A stretch of 64,000 nucleotides of DNA, taken from positions 310,001 through 374,000 of the forward strand of contig OY763926.1 of assembly GCA_963667715.1 (NCBI GenBank), read 5' to 3'. Made by a program: the position numbers and the translations under genes. Shown here in pieces: positions 51,814-59,763 of this stretch. The stretch's first letter is position 1. Each line of letters begins with the position of its first letter. The stretch comes from JAFGDI01 sp963667715. GTDB lineage: Bacteria; Planctomycetota; Phycisphaerae; Sedimentisphaerales; SM23-30. A model generated the notes under the pieces. The model saw only the letters and a program-made list of their open reading frames with translations, made no database searches and was not told where the DNA came from.

Positions 51814-52455
51814 ATGGATATTTATATTAATAGTGAGTCAATAGAGCTGAACTACGATTCTGAGAATACCCTGGCAGATGTATTGAGTCTGGTGCAGGAT
51901 AACTTTTTTGAAACAGGTAATATAGTAACCGGCATAATAGTTGATGGTGAAGTAGTCCAGCCGGAGAGGCTGGCAGAGCTTAAGCAGGCGGCAGCAGATT
52001 CCTTTGGCGAGGTCAATCTGGTAGTACGTCCGGCGAACCGCTTTGCGGCCGAGGGTTTATTGACGGTATGCGATCATCTGGAATTCAGTATAGCATTGCG
52101 AACCGATGTAGTGGATGCCCTGCAGCAGGGCAAAGCTCAGTATGCTATGGAGAAACTAGGAGAATATGTTCAGTTTTGGGCTGGATTGCAGAGTACTCTG
52201 GGTAGTGCCTGTCGTCTGGTCGGAGTGAATATAGAAGAGCTAGAAGTATTTGGTGAAGATGGTTCAGAGCCTATCTTGATAGTAGAACATATAAAAGAAT
52301 TATCAGAGCAGTTGAGTGAAGTGAAAAATGCTCTGGAGTCTGGTGATCTGGTATTATTGGGAGATATTCTGGGTTATGAGTTTGCAGATCTAACTGACAG
52401 CTGGCGAGATATCTTGCAAAAAATGGCATTGCAGTTTGACCCGGAGTGTGAATAA
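51814..52455 (+). CDS. Conserved-looking hypothetical protein upstream of tmk
   Basis: The 213-residue soluble, acidic protein begins with a ubiquitin-like or ThiS-like beta segment (MDIYINSESIELNYDSENTL, about 1-75, ending VNLVVRPANRF). A mostly helical domain follows (about 80-210; YAMEKLGEYVQFWAGLQSTL, HIKELSEQLSEVKNALESGD), ending in DPECE. There are no membrane segments. The ribosome site is AAAAGG. It lies 64 bp before tmk on the same strand. I do not recognise a named family. Confidence 0.75.
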   Translation: MDIYINSESIELNYDSENTLADVLSLVQDNFFETGNIVTGIIVDGEVVQPERLAELKQAAADSFGEVNLVVRPANRFAAEGLLTVCDHLEFSIALRTDVVDALQQGKAQYAMEKLGEYVQFWAGLQSTLGSACRLVGVNIEELEVFGEDGSEPILIVEHIKELSEQLSEVKNALESGDLVLLGDILGYEFADLTDSWRDILQKMALQFDPECE

Positions 52456-52519
52456 ATCTTATATTGTAACAACGGTAAGGTTTTAGGATTCATTGTAGAG
52501 AATAACCTTGTAAGAATAG

Positions 52520-53158
52520 GTGAATATAACAATTTTGAGTAAAGCAGAACAATTTAAGGGTAAGTTTATAGTAATTGATGGCCCCGATGGTGCGGGAAAG
52601 AGTACACAGGCTCAGATGTTAAGTGCCTATCTTAATGGTAGTGGAGTGGCGACAGAGCTGGTACGGGACCCGGGTGGGACAAGCATAGGCGAAAAGATCC
52701 GTGCGATATTATTGGATAACGCAAATGCTGCAATGAGTGTACGTTGTGAAACTCTGTTATATATGGCAAGCCGAGCTCAACTATATCATGAGAAGATCGC
52801 TCCAGCACTTGCAGCGGGAAAATGTGTATTGTCGGATCGTTGGGTGTCAAGTACATATGCGTATCAGGCGATAGCAGGCTGCGATGGCGCGAGATTGGTT
52901 TTGTCATTGGCAGATGCTGCTCTGGAGCGGGCATGGCCAGATAAGACAATAGTGCTGGACGTTCCATCTGAGCTGGGTTTGCAGCGAGTGGGTAAAGAGC
53001 GGGATCGTATGGAGAATAAATCGATGGAGTTCCATAAAGCCGTTCGTCAGGCGTATTTAGATCTGGCAGGGATTCGTGAAGATTTTTCTGTGGTAGAAGC
53101 TTCAGGTAGTGTTGAAGAAATTCACAGTGAGATATTATCAATACTTGAAGTATTATAG
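52520..53158 (+). CDS. tmk: Thymidylate kinase
   Basis: Phosphorylates dTMP to dTDP. The 212-residue P-loop protein has Walker A DGPDGAGKSTQ, the DR/PGG region VRDPGGTSIGEKIR, SDRWVSSTYAYQA and a LID with KERDRMENKS. The start is uncertain: GTG 52520 has no good ribosome site, while TTG 52535 has AGGTGA about 11 nt before it and would drop five residues. No holB follows. It probably shares a transcript with the 213-residue protein. Confidence 0.95.
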   Translation: MNITILSKAEQFKGKFIVIDGPDGAGKSTQAQMLSAYLNGSGVATELVRDPGGTSIGEKIRAILLDNANAAMSVRCETLLYMASRAQLYHEKIAPALAAGKCVLSDRWVSSTYAYQAIAGCDGARLVLSLADAALERAWPDKTIVLDVPSELGLQRVGKERDRMENKSMEFHKAVRQAYLDLAGIREDFSVVEASGSVEEIHSEILSILEVL

Positions 53159-53703
53159 TGTTTTAGTTTATCGCTGTTTTTTTATTCAAATTGGTGTCGG
53201 TTGATTTTTTTCAGTTAACTGCGTAGTCATGTCTTTGTATATCATACGTAAAACCTATTTGAGCTTAGGGGTAGGTGCAATAATCAGCCCGACAGGCAGG
53301 TCCCATAATAATAGTAGTATTGGTTGTTTTCGCGGTGTCATTTCGTAAATAAGTTTCATTACATAGAACCTGATACTGAAGTCAGTTTATAACTGGTTAT
53401 TTGGTAACATAGTATGTATGATTCGGTTAATCGGATAGTCATTTCACTTTCTCATTCTATTCAATTTTAAAAACTTAATTATTTATTAATAATCAACTTA
53501 TCGTGAAGCTATTTGTCACCGATACATCAGAAGTGCATATTGGTATGTTCTACCACTTTAAATGCATCAGGCAAGTTCATAATGTCATATGTTTGTGTTA
53601 TCATTAAATATGTATGAACAATTTTTGCCAGCATTTGAACATAGGATAATTTCGTTGCGAAATATGAACTGGAATTGCAAAGTAAACTGGAAGTTGTAAA
53701 TAA
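53159..53703. other. 545-bp intergenic region upstream of the YfiR cluster
   Basis: No gene or repeat-family copy is recognised. ATTTCGTTGCGAAAT (about 53648-53662) is a small hairpin just upstream of the next gene and could lie in its leader. No c-di-GMP riboswitch motif is seen. Confidence 0.4.
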
Positions 53704-53985
53704 ATGACATTAAACAACAAAATGCCCATAATAATCATATCACTTTTAGTGTTAGCAGTAACGACATTCTACTTGGGCAGGATGCGTAGTGAAGATGTAT
53801 ATGTAGCCAGTATGCAAAAGCACAATTCAGGTAGAATAGTAAGTAATTATTATCTGGACCTTTCGATCGAAGAATTGCTAGAGATAATCGTTGTTCCAGA
53901 TGATGTACCATTGGGTAGTGTTGGTTATCGCTATGATACGCGAACCTTCCAGGTAAAAAGAGTTATCAAGGAACTATATGTTTGA
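53704..53985 (+). CDS. Small membrane-anchored hypothetical protein
   Basis: The 93-residue protein has one N-terminal helix (IIIISLLVLAVTTFYLG, about 9-25) and a short periplasmic domain (YYLDLSIEELLEIIVVPDD). The ribosome site is GGAAG, 9 nt upstream. It ends 15 bp before the YfiR gene and is thus probably the first gene of the signalling operon. I do not recognise a family. Confidence 0.65.
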   Translation: MTLNNKMPIIIISLLVLAVTTFYLGRMRSEDVYVASMQKHNSGRIVSNYYLDLSIEELLEIIVVPDDVPLGSVGYRYDTRTFQVKRVIKELYV

Positions 53986-54000
53986 GGGCCCTGATAGCGG

Positions 54001-54597
54001 GTGGATATGCGGAAAAAGATATTACAATTAGTATTGCTTATACTGCTTATGTTCATGGCGGTCCCGCTTTATGCTCAAGAGAGCATGAGCAGTGCCGATC
54101 AGGCCAAAGAATATAAGGTAAAAGCGGCATTCATATATAACTTTATGAAGTTTGTAGAATGGTCCAATATGGATAAAGGGAAGGACGCCGGCAGTCGTGA
54201 TTCGATATTCCTTTCGGTAATAGGCGACGATCCATTTGATGGGAATCTCAGCGTACTAACTAAGAAGACGATAAATGATAAGAAGATCGTTCTGAGATAT
54301 TTTGACCGTCAGGTACTGGCAGATGAACAGCAGAAGGAGTTGTTTTTAGAAACTCAGGTATTGTTTGTCTGTAAATCGGAGGTTGATAGATACGGCGAGA
54401 TAATAAAAGAGTTTGAAGGCAGATCGGTACTGACCATAGGAGATGAAAGTACTTTTGCCAAAGACTACGGGATAGTCAGTTTTGATATTGAAAGCGGCAA
54501 GATCTGCTTTGATATTAATTTTAATATTGCCAAGAATAACGGAGTAAAGATCAATGCAAAGCTATTGAAATTGGCGAGGAAAGTATATAAAGATTAG
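54001..54597 (+). CDS. YfiR-family periplasmic protein (DUF4154)
   Basis: The 198-residue protein has a signal peptide (LVLLILLMFMAVPLYAQ, cut near residue 25) and the YfiR-family body: KEYKVKAAFIYNFMKFVEWS, SVIGDDPFDGNL, TQVLFVCKSEVDRY, SVLTIGDESTFAKDYGIVSF and FDINFNIAKNNGVKINAKLL. In Pseudomonas YfiR binds the CHASE8 region of the cyclase YfiN and holds it inactive in response to envelope redox stress. Here the next gene is a histidine kinase with a CHASE8-like domain. GTG 54001 or ATG 54007 may start it. Confidence 0.88.
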   Translation: MDMRKKILQLVLLILLMFMAVPLYAQESMSSADQAKEYKVKAAFIYNFMKFVEWSNMDKGKDAGSRDSIFLSVIGDDPFDGNLSVLTKKTINDKKIVLRYFDRQVLADEQQKELFLETQVLFVCKSEVDRYGEIIKEFEGRSVLTIGDESTFAKDYGIVSFDIESGKICFDINFNIAKNNGVKINAKLLKLARKVYKD

Positions 54598-54609
54598 TGG
54601 TGAAAAGTT

Positions 54610-56544
54610 ATGGCTTCTAAACGGATAAAAACAAAGCTTATAAAAATAATAATGAAGGTGTCACTGGCAAGTATTGTGGCGTCAAGTTGTTGTTTTATGT
54701 TATGGTTTTCTTATATATTCAAGTCAAACCTTGAAAAAACTCTGGAAGTACAGGCTGAGATCACAGCAGAGAATTGCAGTGCGGCTCTGGCGTTTGAGGA
54801 TAAGACAGAAGCTGCCAATGTTCTTTCATCATTGAAGTATAATAAGAATATCGCTGGTTGTGTATTGACAAATAAGTCGAATGAATACTTTGCTTCATAT
54901 CCTGCAGAGCTTAACGATTCGATAGATGAAAGTGACCATCTGGTAATTGACTATATGATCAACCTTGAAGGTGAGCATATGGGCAGTTTGCGCATATATG
55001 GATCGTATAGTCAGTTTTATAATACGATGTATTATGGAGCGGCGGCAGTTACGATTTTGGTAGTGGTGTGTTTTGGCTTTTCATATGTGTTGGGTGAACG
55101 ATTACAGCGTTTGATATCAGGGCCAATATTGGCATTAAAAGATACAGCGTTGCATATTACAAAGAACCAGGATTATTCTATGCGAATGGAGAATAATACT
55201 GAAGATGAGTTGGGCGATCTGGCAGATGCATTTAATGAGATGCTGGTTCAGATCCAGGCGAGAGACCGCGAGCTGCAGAGTTATAATAAGGAACTGGAAG
55301 ATAAAGTTGAGGAGCGTACATCTGAGTTGGAAGAGGCAATGGTGAAAGCTCAGCATCTGGCAGAGAAGGCGCAGGTGGCCAATCGTGCGAAAAGTGAGTT
55401 TCTGGCAAATATGAGTCATGAACTACGCACGCCAATGAATGCTATAATAGGCTTTACTTCAGTTATGCTCTCGGAAGAGATGGACGAGCAGCATATGCAG
55501 TATATGAAAACAATAGATGTGAGTGCGAGGAATCTGCTGCGGATTATTAACGATATTCTGGACTTTTCAAAGATCGAAGCAGGTCGTATGGATATAGAAA
55601 CTGTTCCATATAGTATACCTCATGTCCTGGAAGAGATTCGTTCGGAGATGAATCCGTCAGCGGTGAATAAGAATATAACATTGAGAGTTATGTCAGAGAA
55701 AAACGTATCAGATATGCAGCTTGGTGATCCTCTGAGGATCAAACAGTGTCTGATCAATCTTATTGGTAACTCTATTAAGTTTACCTCAGAGGGCAGCGTG
55801 ACTCTGATCGTAGGTATGGATAAAGAGAGTGAAGATGAGAAGCTGACATTTAAGGTGATAGATACCGGAATAGGTATTCCGAAAGAGAAGATTGCCTTAA
55901 TTTTTACTTCGTTCTCACAGGCAGACGGCAGTACTTGTCGGAAATATGGCGGAACCGGTCTTGGGCTGTCGATAACTAAGAATCTGGTCAAGCTTATGGG
56001 TGGCACAATAACAGTTGAAAGTGAAGAAGGTTCAGGTAGTACTTTTACCGTAACTATACCAACTACAACATTGCTGGAAGATAATAAGAGTGCATCATTA
56101 GGGAGCTCGGCTAATAGTGGCGAGATGAATACTAAAGGTATCTTTGCCGGCAAGAAAGTGTTGGTAGCAGAAGATAATATATCTAATCAGGAATTGGTGG
56201 AGACATTTCTCAAGCCAACTGATGCTGAATTTGAGATAGTTGGCAATGGTTTGGAGGCAGTTAAGAAATGGCTGGCGACCAAGAGCTATGATGTTATTCT
56301 TATGGATATGCAGATGCCGGTTATGAGCGGTTATGATGCTGTAATTGAGCTGCGTAAATCAGGTTGTGACATACCAATATTAGCTTTGACGGCGAATGCT
56401 ATGCAGAAAGATAAAGAAGAGTGCATAGAGGTGGGTTGTAACTGTCACGTCGCCAAGCCATTGGATAAAGAGTTGTTTATCAGTGTAGTAAAAAGGTATC
56501 TTATCGGAGCAGAGTCAAAGAAGTCAGCGGTAACACGAGGCTAG
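54610..56544 (+). CDS. CHASE8-HAMP hybrid histidine kinase with receiver
   Basis: The 644-residue kinase has a membrane helix (about 14-37), a roughly 100-residue periplasmic CHASE8-like domain (LEVQAEITAENCSAALAFED), a second helix (about 145-163), HAMP (ISGPILALKDTALHITKNQD), a coiled coil, HisKA (His in FLANMSHELRTPMNAIIGFT), HATPase (SFSQADGSTCRKYGGTGLGL) and a C-terminal receiver (DVILMDMQMPVMSGYD). The input domain is the type controlled by YfiR, whose gene is 13 bp upstream. The likely output is the response regulator gene 196 bp downstream. Confidence 0.93.
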   Translation: MASKRIKTKLIKIIMKVSLASIVASSCCFMLWFSYIFKSNLEKTLEVQAEITAENCSAALAFEDKTEAANVLSSLKYNKNIAGCVLTNKSNEYFASYPAELNDSIDESDHLVIDYMINLEGEHMGSLRIYGSYSQFYNTMYYGAAAVTILVVVCFGFSYVLGERLQRLISGPILALKDTALHITKNQDYSMRMENNTEDELGDLADAFNEMLVQIQARDRELQSYNKELEDKVEERTSELEEAMVKAQHLAEKAQVANRAKSEFLANMSHELRTPMNAIIGFTSVMLSEEMDEQHMQYMKTIDVSARNLLRIINDILDFSKIEAGRMDIETVPYSIPHVLEEIRSEMNPSAVNKNITLRVMSEKNVSDMQLGDPLRIKQCLINLIGNSIKFTSEGSVTLIVGMDKESEDEKLTFKVIDTGIGIPKEKIALIFTSFSQADGSTCRKYGGTGLGLSITKNLVKLMGGTITVESEEGSGSTFTVTIPTTTLLEDNKSASLGSSANSGEMNTKGIFAGKKVLVAEDNISNQELVETFLKPTDAEFEIVGNGLEAVKKWLATKSYDVILMDMQMPVMSGYDAVIELRKSGCDIPILALTANAMQKDKEECIEVGCNCHVAKPLDKELFISVVKRYLIGAESKKSAVTRG

Positions 56545-56739
56545 AGGGATGTTAAGACTCTCAGGAGAATGAGAGAGTTGGAGATAGTTATAGGTAGAGG
56601 TTTGTTACTGGGAGAAGTTAGTATTAGAGGGATGGTTCAGGGATTTTGGGATAATGTTTGGGATTATAGTGAATACAGGAAAGCGGTTAGACTGTAAATG
56701 CTGATTTTCTCGATTTTTAGATAAACTGAACATCTAATA

Positions 56740-58353
56740 ATGACGAAAAAAAATATGATGGTAAAAGACACGAAAAAGCGAAAAATACTGGCGATAGACG
56801 ATAATCCGGTAAATTTGCAGCTGCTGGTAGCGGTAATCAAGCGTATCAGTGACCTGGAGATCGTTACAGAGTCAGATGAACGTCTTACCGTGGCGCGAGC
56901 AGTTGAGGAGAAGCCGGATATCATATTGATGGATGTTATGATGCCGTCGGTAGATGGTTTTGAAGTGTGTTCCCAGCTGAAATCCAATCATAATACAAGC
57001 AGTATTCCGGTAATATTTTTAACGGCGAATAATCAAAAAGGTGCCCAGCTGAGCGGTTATGCCAGTGGCGCGGTTGATTATATAACCAAGCCGTTCGAGC
57101 CGGAGATCTTAATAAGTAAGATCCGTGTAGTTTTGAATATGATAGGTCATGTTGAGCATTTACTCAATGAGGCTAATACTGATAAATTGACAGGTTTGCA
57201 TAATCGTCGCTATTTGCAGGATATATTGAGCCCGATGTACCGGGAATCGAATCTGCGTGATAAAGAGCTGGCCTTATTAATGATCGATGTTGACTTTTTC
57301 AAGAAGATCAACGATACCTATGGTCACCTGACAGGAGATCTGGTTCTTAAACGTGTTGCCCAGGTATTAAAGAGTAAACTTTATGCTCATGATATCATGG
57401 TAAGATACGGTGGCGAAGAATTTCTTATCCTGTTGAAGGATACGAATATAAAAGTAGCAGAAGAAGTAGGGCAAAAGCTTCGAGCTGCGGTAGAAGAGAT
57501 GACCTGGGACTTTACGGTTGAGCCGGTAAAGATCACTATCAGTATAGGAATAGCAAGTAACAGAACTGTAGTGTCAGAAGACAGTGAAGAACTGGTGAGA
57601 ATGGCAGACAGGTCACTGTATGTTGCAAAGAACCGTGGTCGTAATACGGTAGTATGTAACGATCAGATCGGTCGTGAAGACGAAGAGCGTCTGGATGAGC
57701 AGCAGACAGCAACAGAGCTTCGAGATAAGGTACATGAGCTGGCTAATAAGCTTAAAGAGCAGTTGTTTGAAGTGCTTAAGGTGTTTGTAAAGACCCAGGA
57801 GCTTCGTTCACCATATCTGGCCCAGCAGTCACGTAAGGTTGCCGGCTATGTCAGGTGTGTAGGCAGACATATGGGAATATTTGAAAGGCATCTGGACACA
57901 ATATATAATGCTGCAATATTGCATAATGTAGGTAAGTTATCATTGCCAGATACAATTATCCAGTGCGATGGTGAGCTGACAGAAGTGGAGCTGCGTCAGT
58001 TGCGTCGTCATCCGAGAATGGCGGCAGATATTCTTGGCGTTACAGAGCTGTTTAAGGAAGAAAAGGAAATAATCCTTCACCATCAGGAATATTATGATGG
58101 GAAAGGTTATCCTCGAGGTGTAGCAGGTCGTGAGATACCGTTTGGCTCCAGACTACTGTTGGCGGCAGTGACCTGGGACGCGATGTTGAGTGGTCGTGGG
58201 TATCGCGATGCAAAATCGGTTTCAGATACGCTTGAATCATTTAAAGAGCTTTCTGGTAGTCAGTTAGATCCACAAATAGTGACAGCTTTTGTTGAGCTGG
58301 CAGCTAAAGATGAGCTGGTAGCAGAAGATGAGTTGGCCGCATTTGGCGGGTGA
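56740..58353 (+). CDS. REC-GGDEF-HD-GYP response regulator with substituted HD site
   Basis: The 537-residue protein has a receiver (about 14-130; Asp65 in IILMDVMMPS, Lys117), a GGDEF cyclase domain (about 145-305; RYGGEEF 222-228) and an HD-GYP domain (about 350-530). The cyclase motif is intact, but the inhibitory RxxD is YAHD, so product inhibition is unlikely. In HD-GYP the HD pair is H395-N396 and the first His is Gln363, while H447-H448 and DGKGYP stay. Synthesis of c-di-GMP is predicted, with breakdown impaired. It is the likely target of the upstream kinase. No ribosome site is evident. Confidence 0.92.
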   Translation: MTKKNMMVKDTKKRKILAIDDNPVNLQLLVAVIKRISDLEIVTESDERLTVARAVEEKPDIILMDVMMPSVDGFEVCSQLKSNHNTSSIPVIFLTANNQKGAQLSGYASGAVDYITKPFEPEILISKIRVVLNMIGHVEHLLNEANTDKLTGLHNRRYLQDILSPMYRESNLRDKELALLMIDVDFFKKINDTYGHLTGDLVLKRVAQVLKSKLYAHDIMVRYGGEEFLILLKDTNIKVAEEVGQKLRAAVEEMTWDFTVEPVKITISIGIASNRTVVSEDSEELVRMADRSLYVAKNRGRNTVVCNDQIGREDEERLDEQQTATELRDKVHELANKLKEQLFEVLKVFVKTQELRSPYLAQQSRKVAGYVRCVGRHMGIFERHLDTIYNAAILHNVGKLSLPDTIIQCDGELTEVELRQLRRHPRMAADILGVTELFKEEKEIILHHQEYYDGKGYPRGVAGREIPFGSRLLLAAVTWDAMLSGRGYRDAKSVSDTLESFKELSGSQLDPQIVTAFVELAAKDELVAEDELAAFGG

Positions 58354-58363
58354 AGAAGTTGAA

Positions 58364-58531
58364 GGAACCTCTAAAAAATCATTCTGGCCTGCAAACGGTC
58401 TTGATTTTTCCTGAGCTGCGTCACGAAAAACCGTGAACCCCGATGTACATCGGGGCCAATATGCCCGATTCTTCGTTCCTTGTCAGTAAAAATCCACGTT
58501 TTCGCCTCAAAAGCAATTTTCAGAGGTACCC
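58364..58531. mobile_element. MITE copy 4, 168 bp
   Basis: GGAACCTCTAAAAAATC and CAATTTTCAGAGGTACCC ends, slightly decayed. Flanks are TGAA (left) and TTAA (right), one mismatch. The core palindrome CCCCGATGTACATCGGGG is perfect (58438-58455). It starts 10 bp after the stop of the GGDEF gene. Confidence 0.85.
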
Positions 58532-58724
58532 TTAAATTTTTTTAACTATGCAGATGCTTCTACAGTATTATCCTATCTAACATTACTTATGTCAATTCTT
58601 TCAGGTTTGCAAAAAAAGATTTTGTAAACTTTCCTGATACTACTATAATAATACTATACTATCAACGGGCAAGTCGGCCTGAGATTTCGGGCTTTCGTAA
58701 AGTTGTCTTTATACAGGTGTTATT
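58532..58724. other. Upstream region of the EIIA-CBS gene
   Basis: AT-rich. TTGCAAAAAAAGATTTTGTAAAC contains a small TTTGC/GTAAA near-repeat. AGGTG (about 58713) is the ribosome site of the next gene. No clear promoter was chosen. Confidence 0.3.
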
Positions 58725-59690
58725 ATGTCAGAATCTCCGTTAAATGATGTTTCTGTGAGTAAGCCGTCGAATGGCAATGGTGGTAAGCATTTTTCTTCAT
58801 TATTTTCACCGACCAGGGTTCTGTGTCAGCTTGATATAGCCGATCGAGAAGATGTGATAATGAAAATGCTGAAAATGCTGGCAATGGAGTGTGGAATCGG
58901 GAATGTTCAAACAGCGTTTGATGCGATCATGGATAATGAGAGCATGATGCCGTCGGTGATGACCCCAGGTTTGGCAGTACCACATGCAAGGTTGGAGGCG
59001 ATCGACGATATAGTTGTAGGAGTGGCGACAAGTAAAAAGGGTTTTAAGTATGCAGAGTCATTGGCAGATCCAATTCATGTTGTTACCTTGATCTTATCGC
59101 CGAAGATATCGCCGGGGGCACATTTACAGGCATTGAGTTCGCTGTCGAAGATATTTAGTGAGCCAGATGCAGTAAATACTGTAAGTTCGCTGGAGACAAG
59201 TAAAGAGGTCTGGAAGTTTTATCATAGCGGTGGAGTTGTATTGCCAGATTATTTACAGGCTGGTGATGTGATGGGGCCGGTAAATGTAAAGCTACACGAG
59301 GACGATACACTAGCTAATGCGATCGATCTATTTGTCAAGCATGGCCGTATCGATCTTCCGGTAGTTGATAATAGTGATGAGCTGGTAGGTGTGGTTACGA
59401 CATATGAATTGTTGAAGGTGTGTTTGCCGGACTATATTTTATGGATGGACGATCTGACCCCTATCTTGAACTTTGAGCCGTTTGCTGAGGTGTTGCGTAA
59501 TGAGAGTCGTACCTGGCTGGCGGATATTATGACGAGTGACTACGCAACGTGTGAAGTAAATAAGCCGGCGATACAGATAGCTAAGGAGATGACCCGCTGG
59601 CGAGTTGACCATGCGTATATTCTTGATGGGCGTAAGCTGGTTGGTATAGTTTCGCTGGAGCAGTTTTTGCGTCAGATATTGCGTGAATAG
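58725..59690 (+). CDS. PTS EIIA (fructose/nitrogen type) fused to CBS pair
   Basis: The 321-residue protein has a 25-residue disordered start, an EIIA-type-2 domain (about 28-165) with the phosphorylatable His in GLAVPHARLEA, and two CBS domains (about 175-320; DVMGPVNVKLHEDDTLANAI; DIMTSDYATCEVNKPAIQIA). There is no EIIB or EIIC nearby. The next gene is an ArsB/NhaD-type transporter 73 bp downstream. I infer a regulatory rather than sugar-transport role: phosphorylation and nucleotide binding probably tune the transporter. Confidence 0.88.
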   Translation: MSESPLNDVSVSKPSNGNGGKHFSSLFSPTRVLCQLDIADREDVIMKMLKMLAMECGIGNVQTAFDAIMDNESMMPSVMTPGLAVPHARLEAIDDIVVGVATSKKGFKYAESLADPIHVVTLILSPKISPGAHLQALSSLSKIFSEPDAVNTVSSLETSKEVWKFYHSGGVVLPDYLQAGDVMGPVNVKLHEDDTLANAIDLFVKHGRIDLPVVDNSDELVGVVTTYELLKVCLPDYILWMDDLTPILNFEPFAEVLRNESRTWLADIMTSDYATCEVNKPAIQIAKEMTRWRVDHAYILDGRKLVGIVSLEQFLRQILRE

Positions 59691-59763
59691 CGGAGCGGGT
59701 GTTCTTTTAGAGTGATCCTTGCAGAACGTGGTCTTTAATGGTTTATATATATAGGTGCAGATT

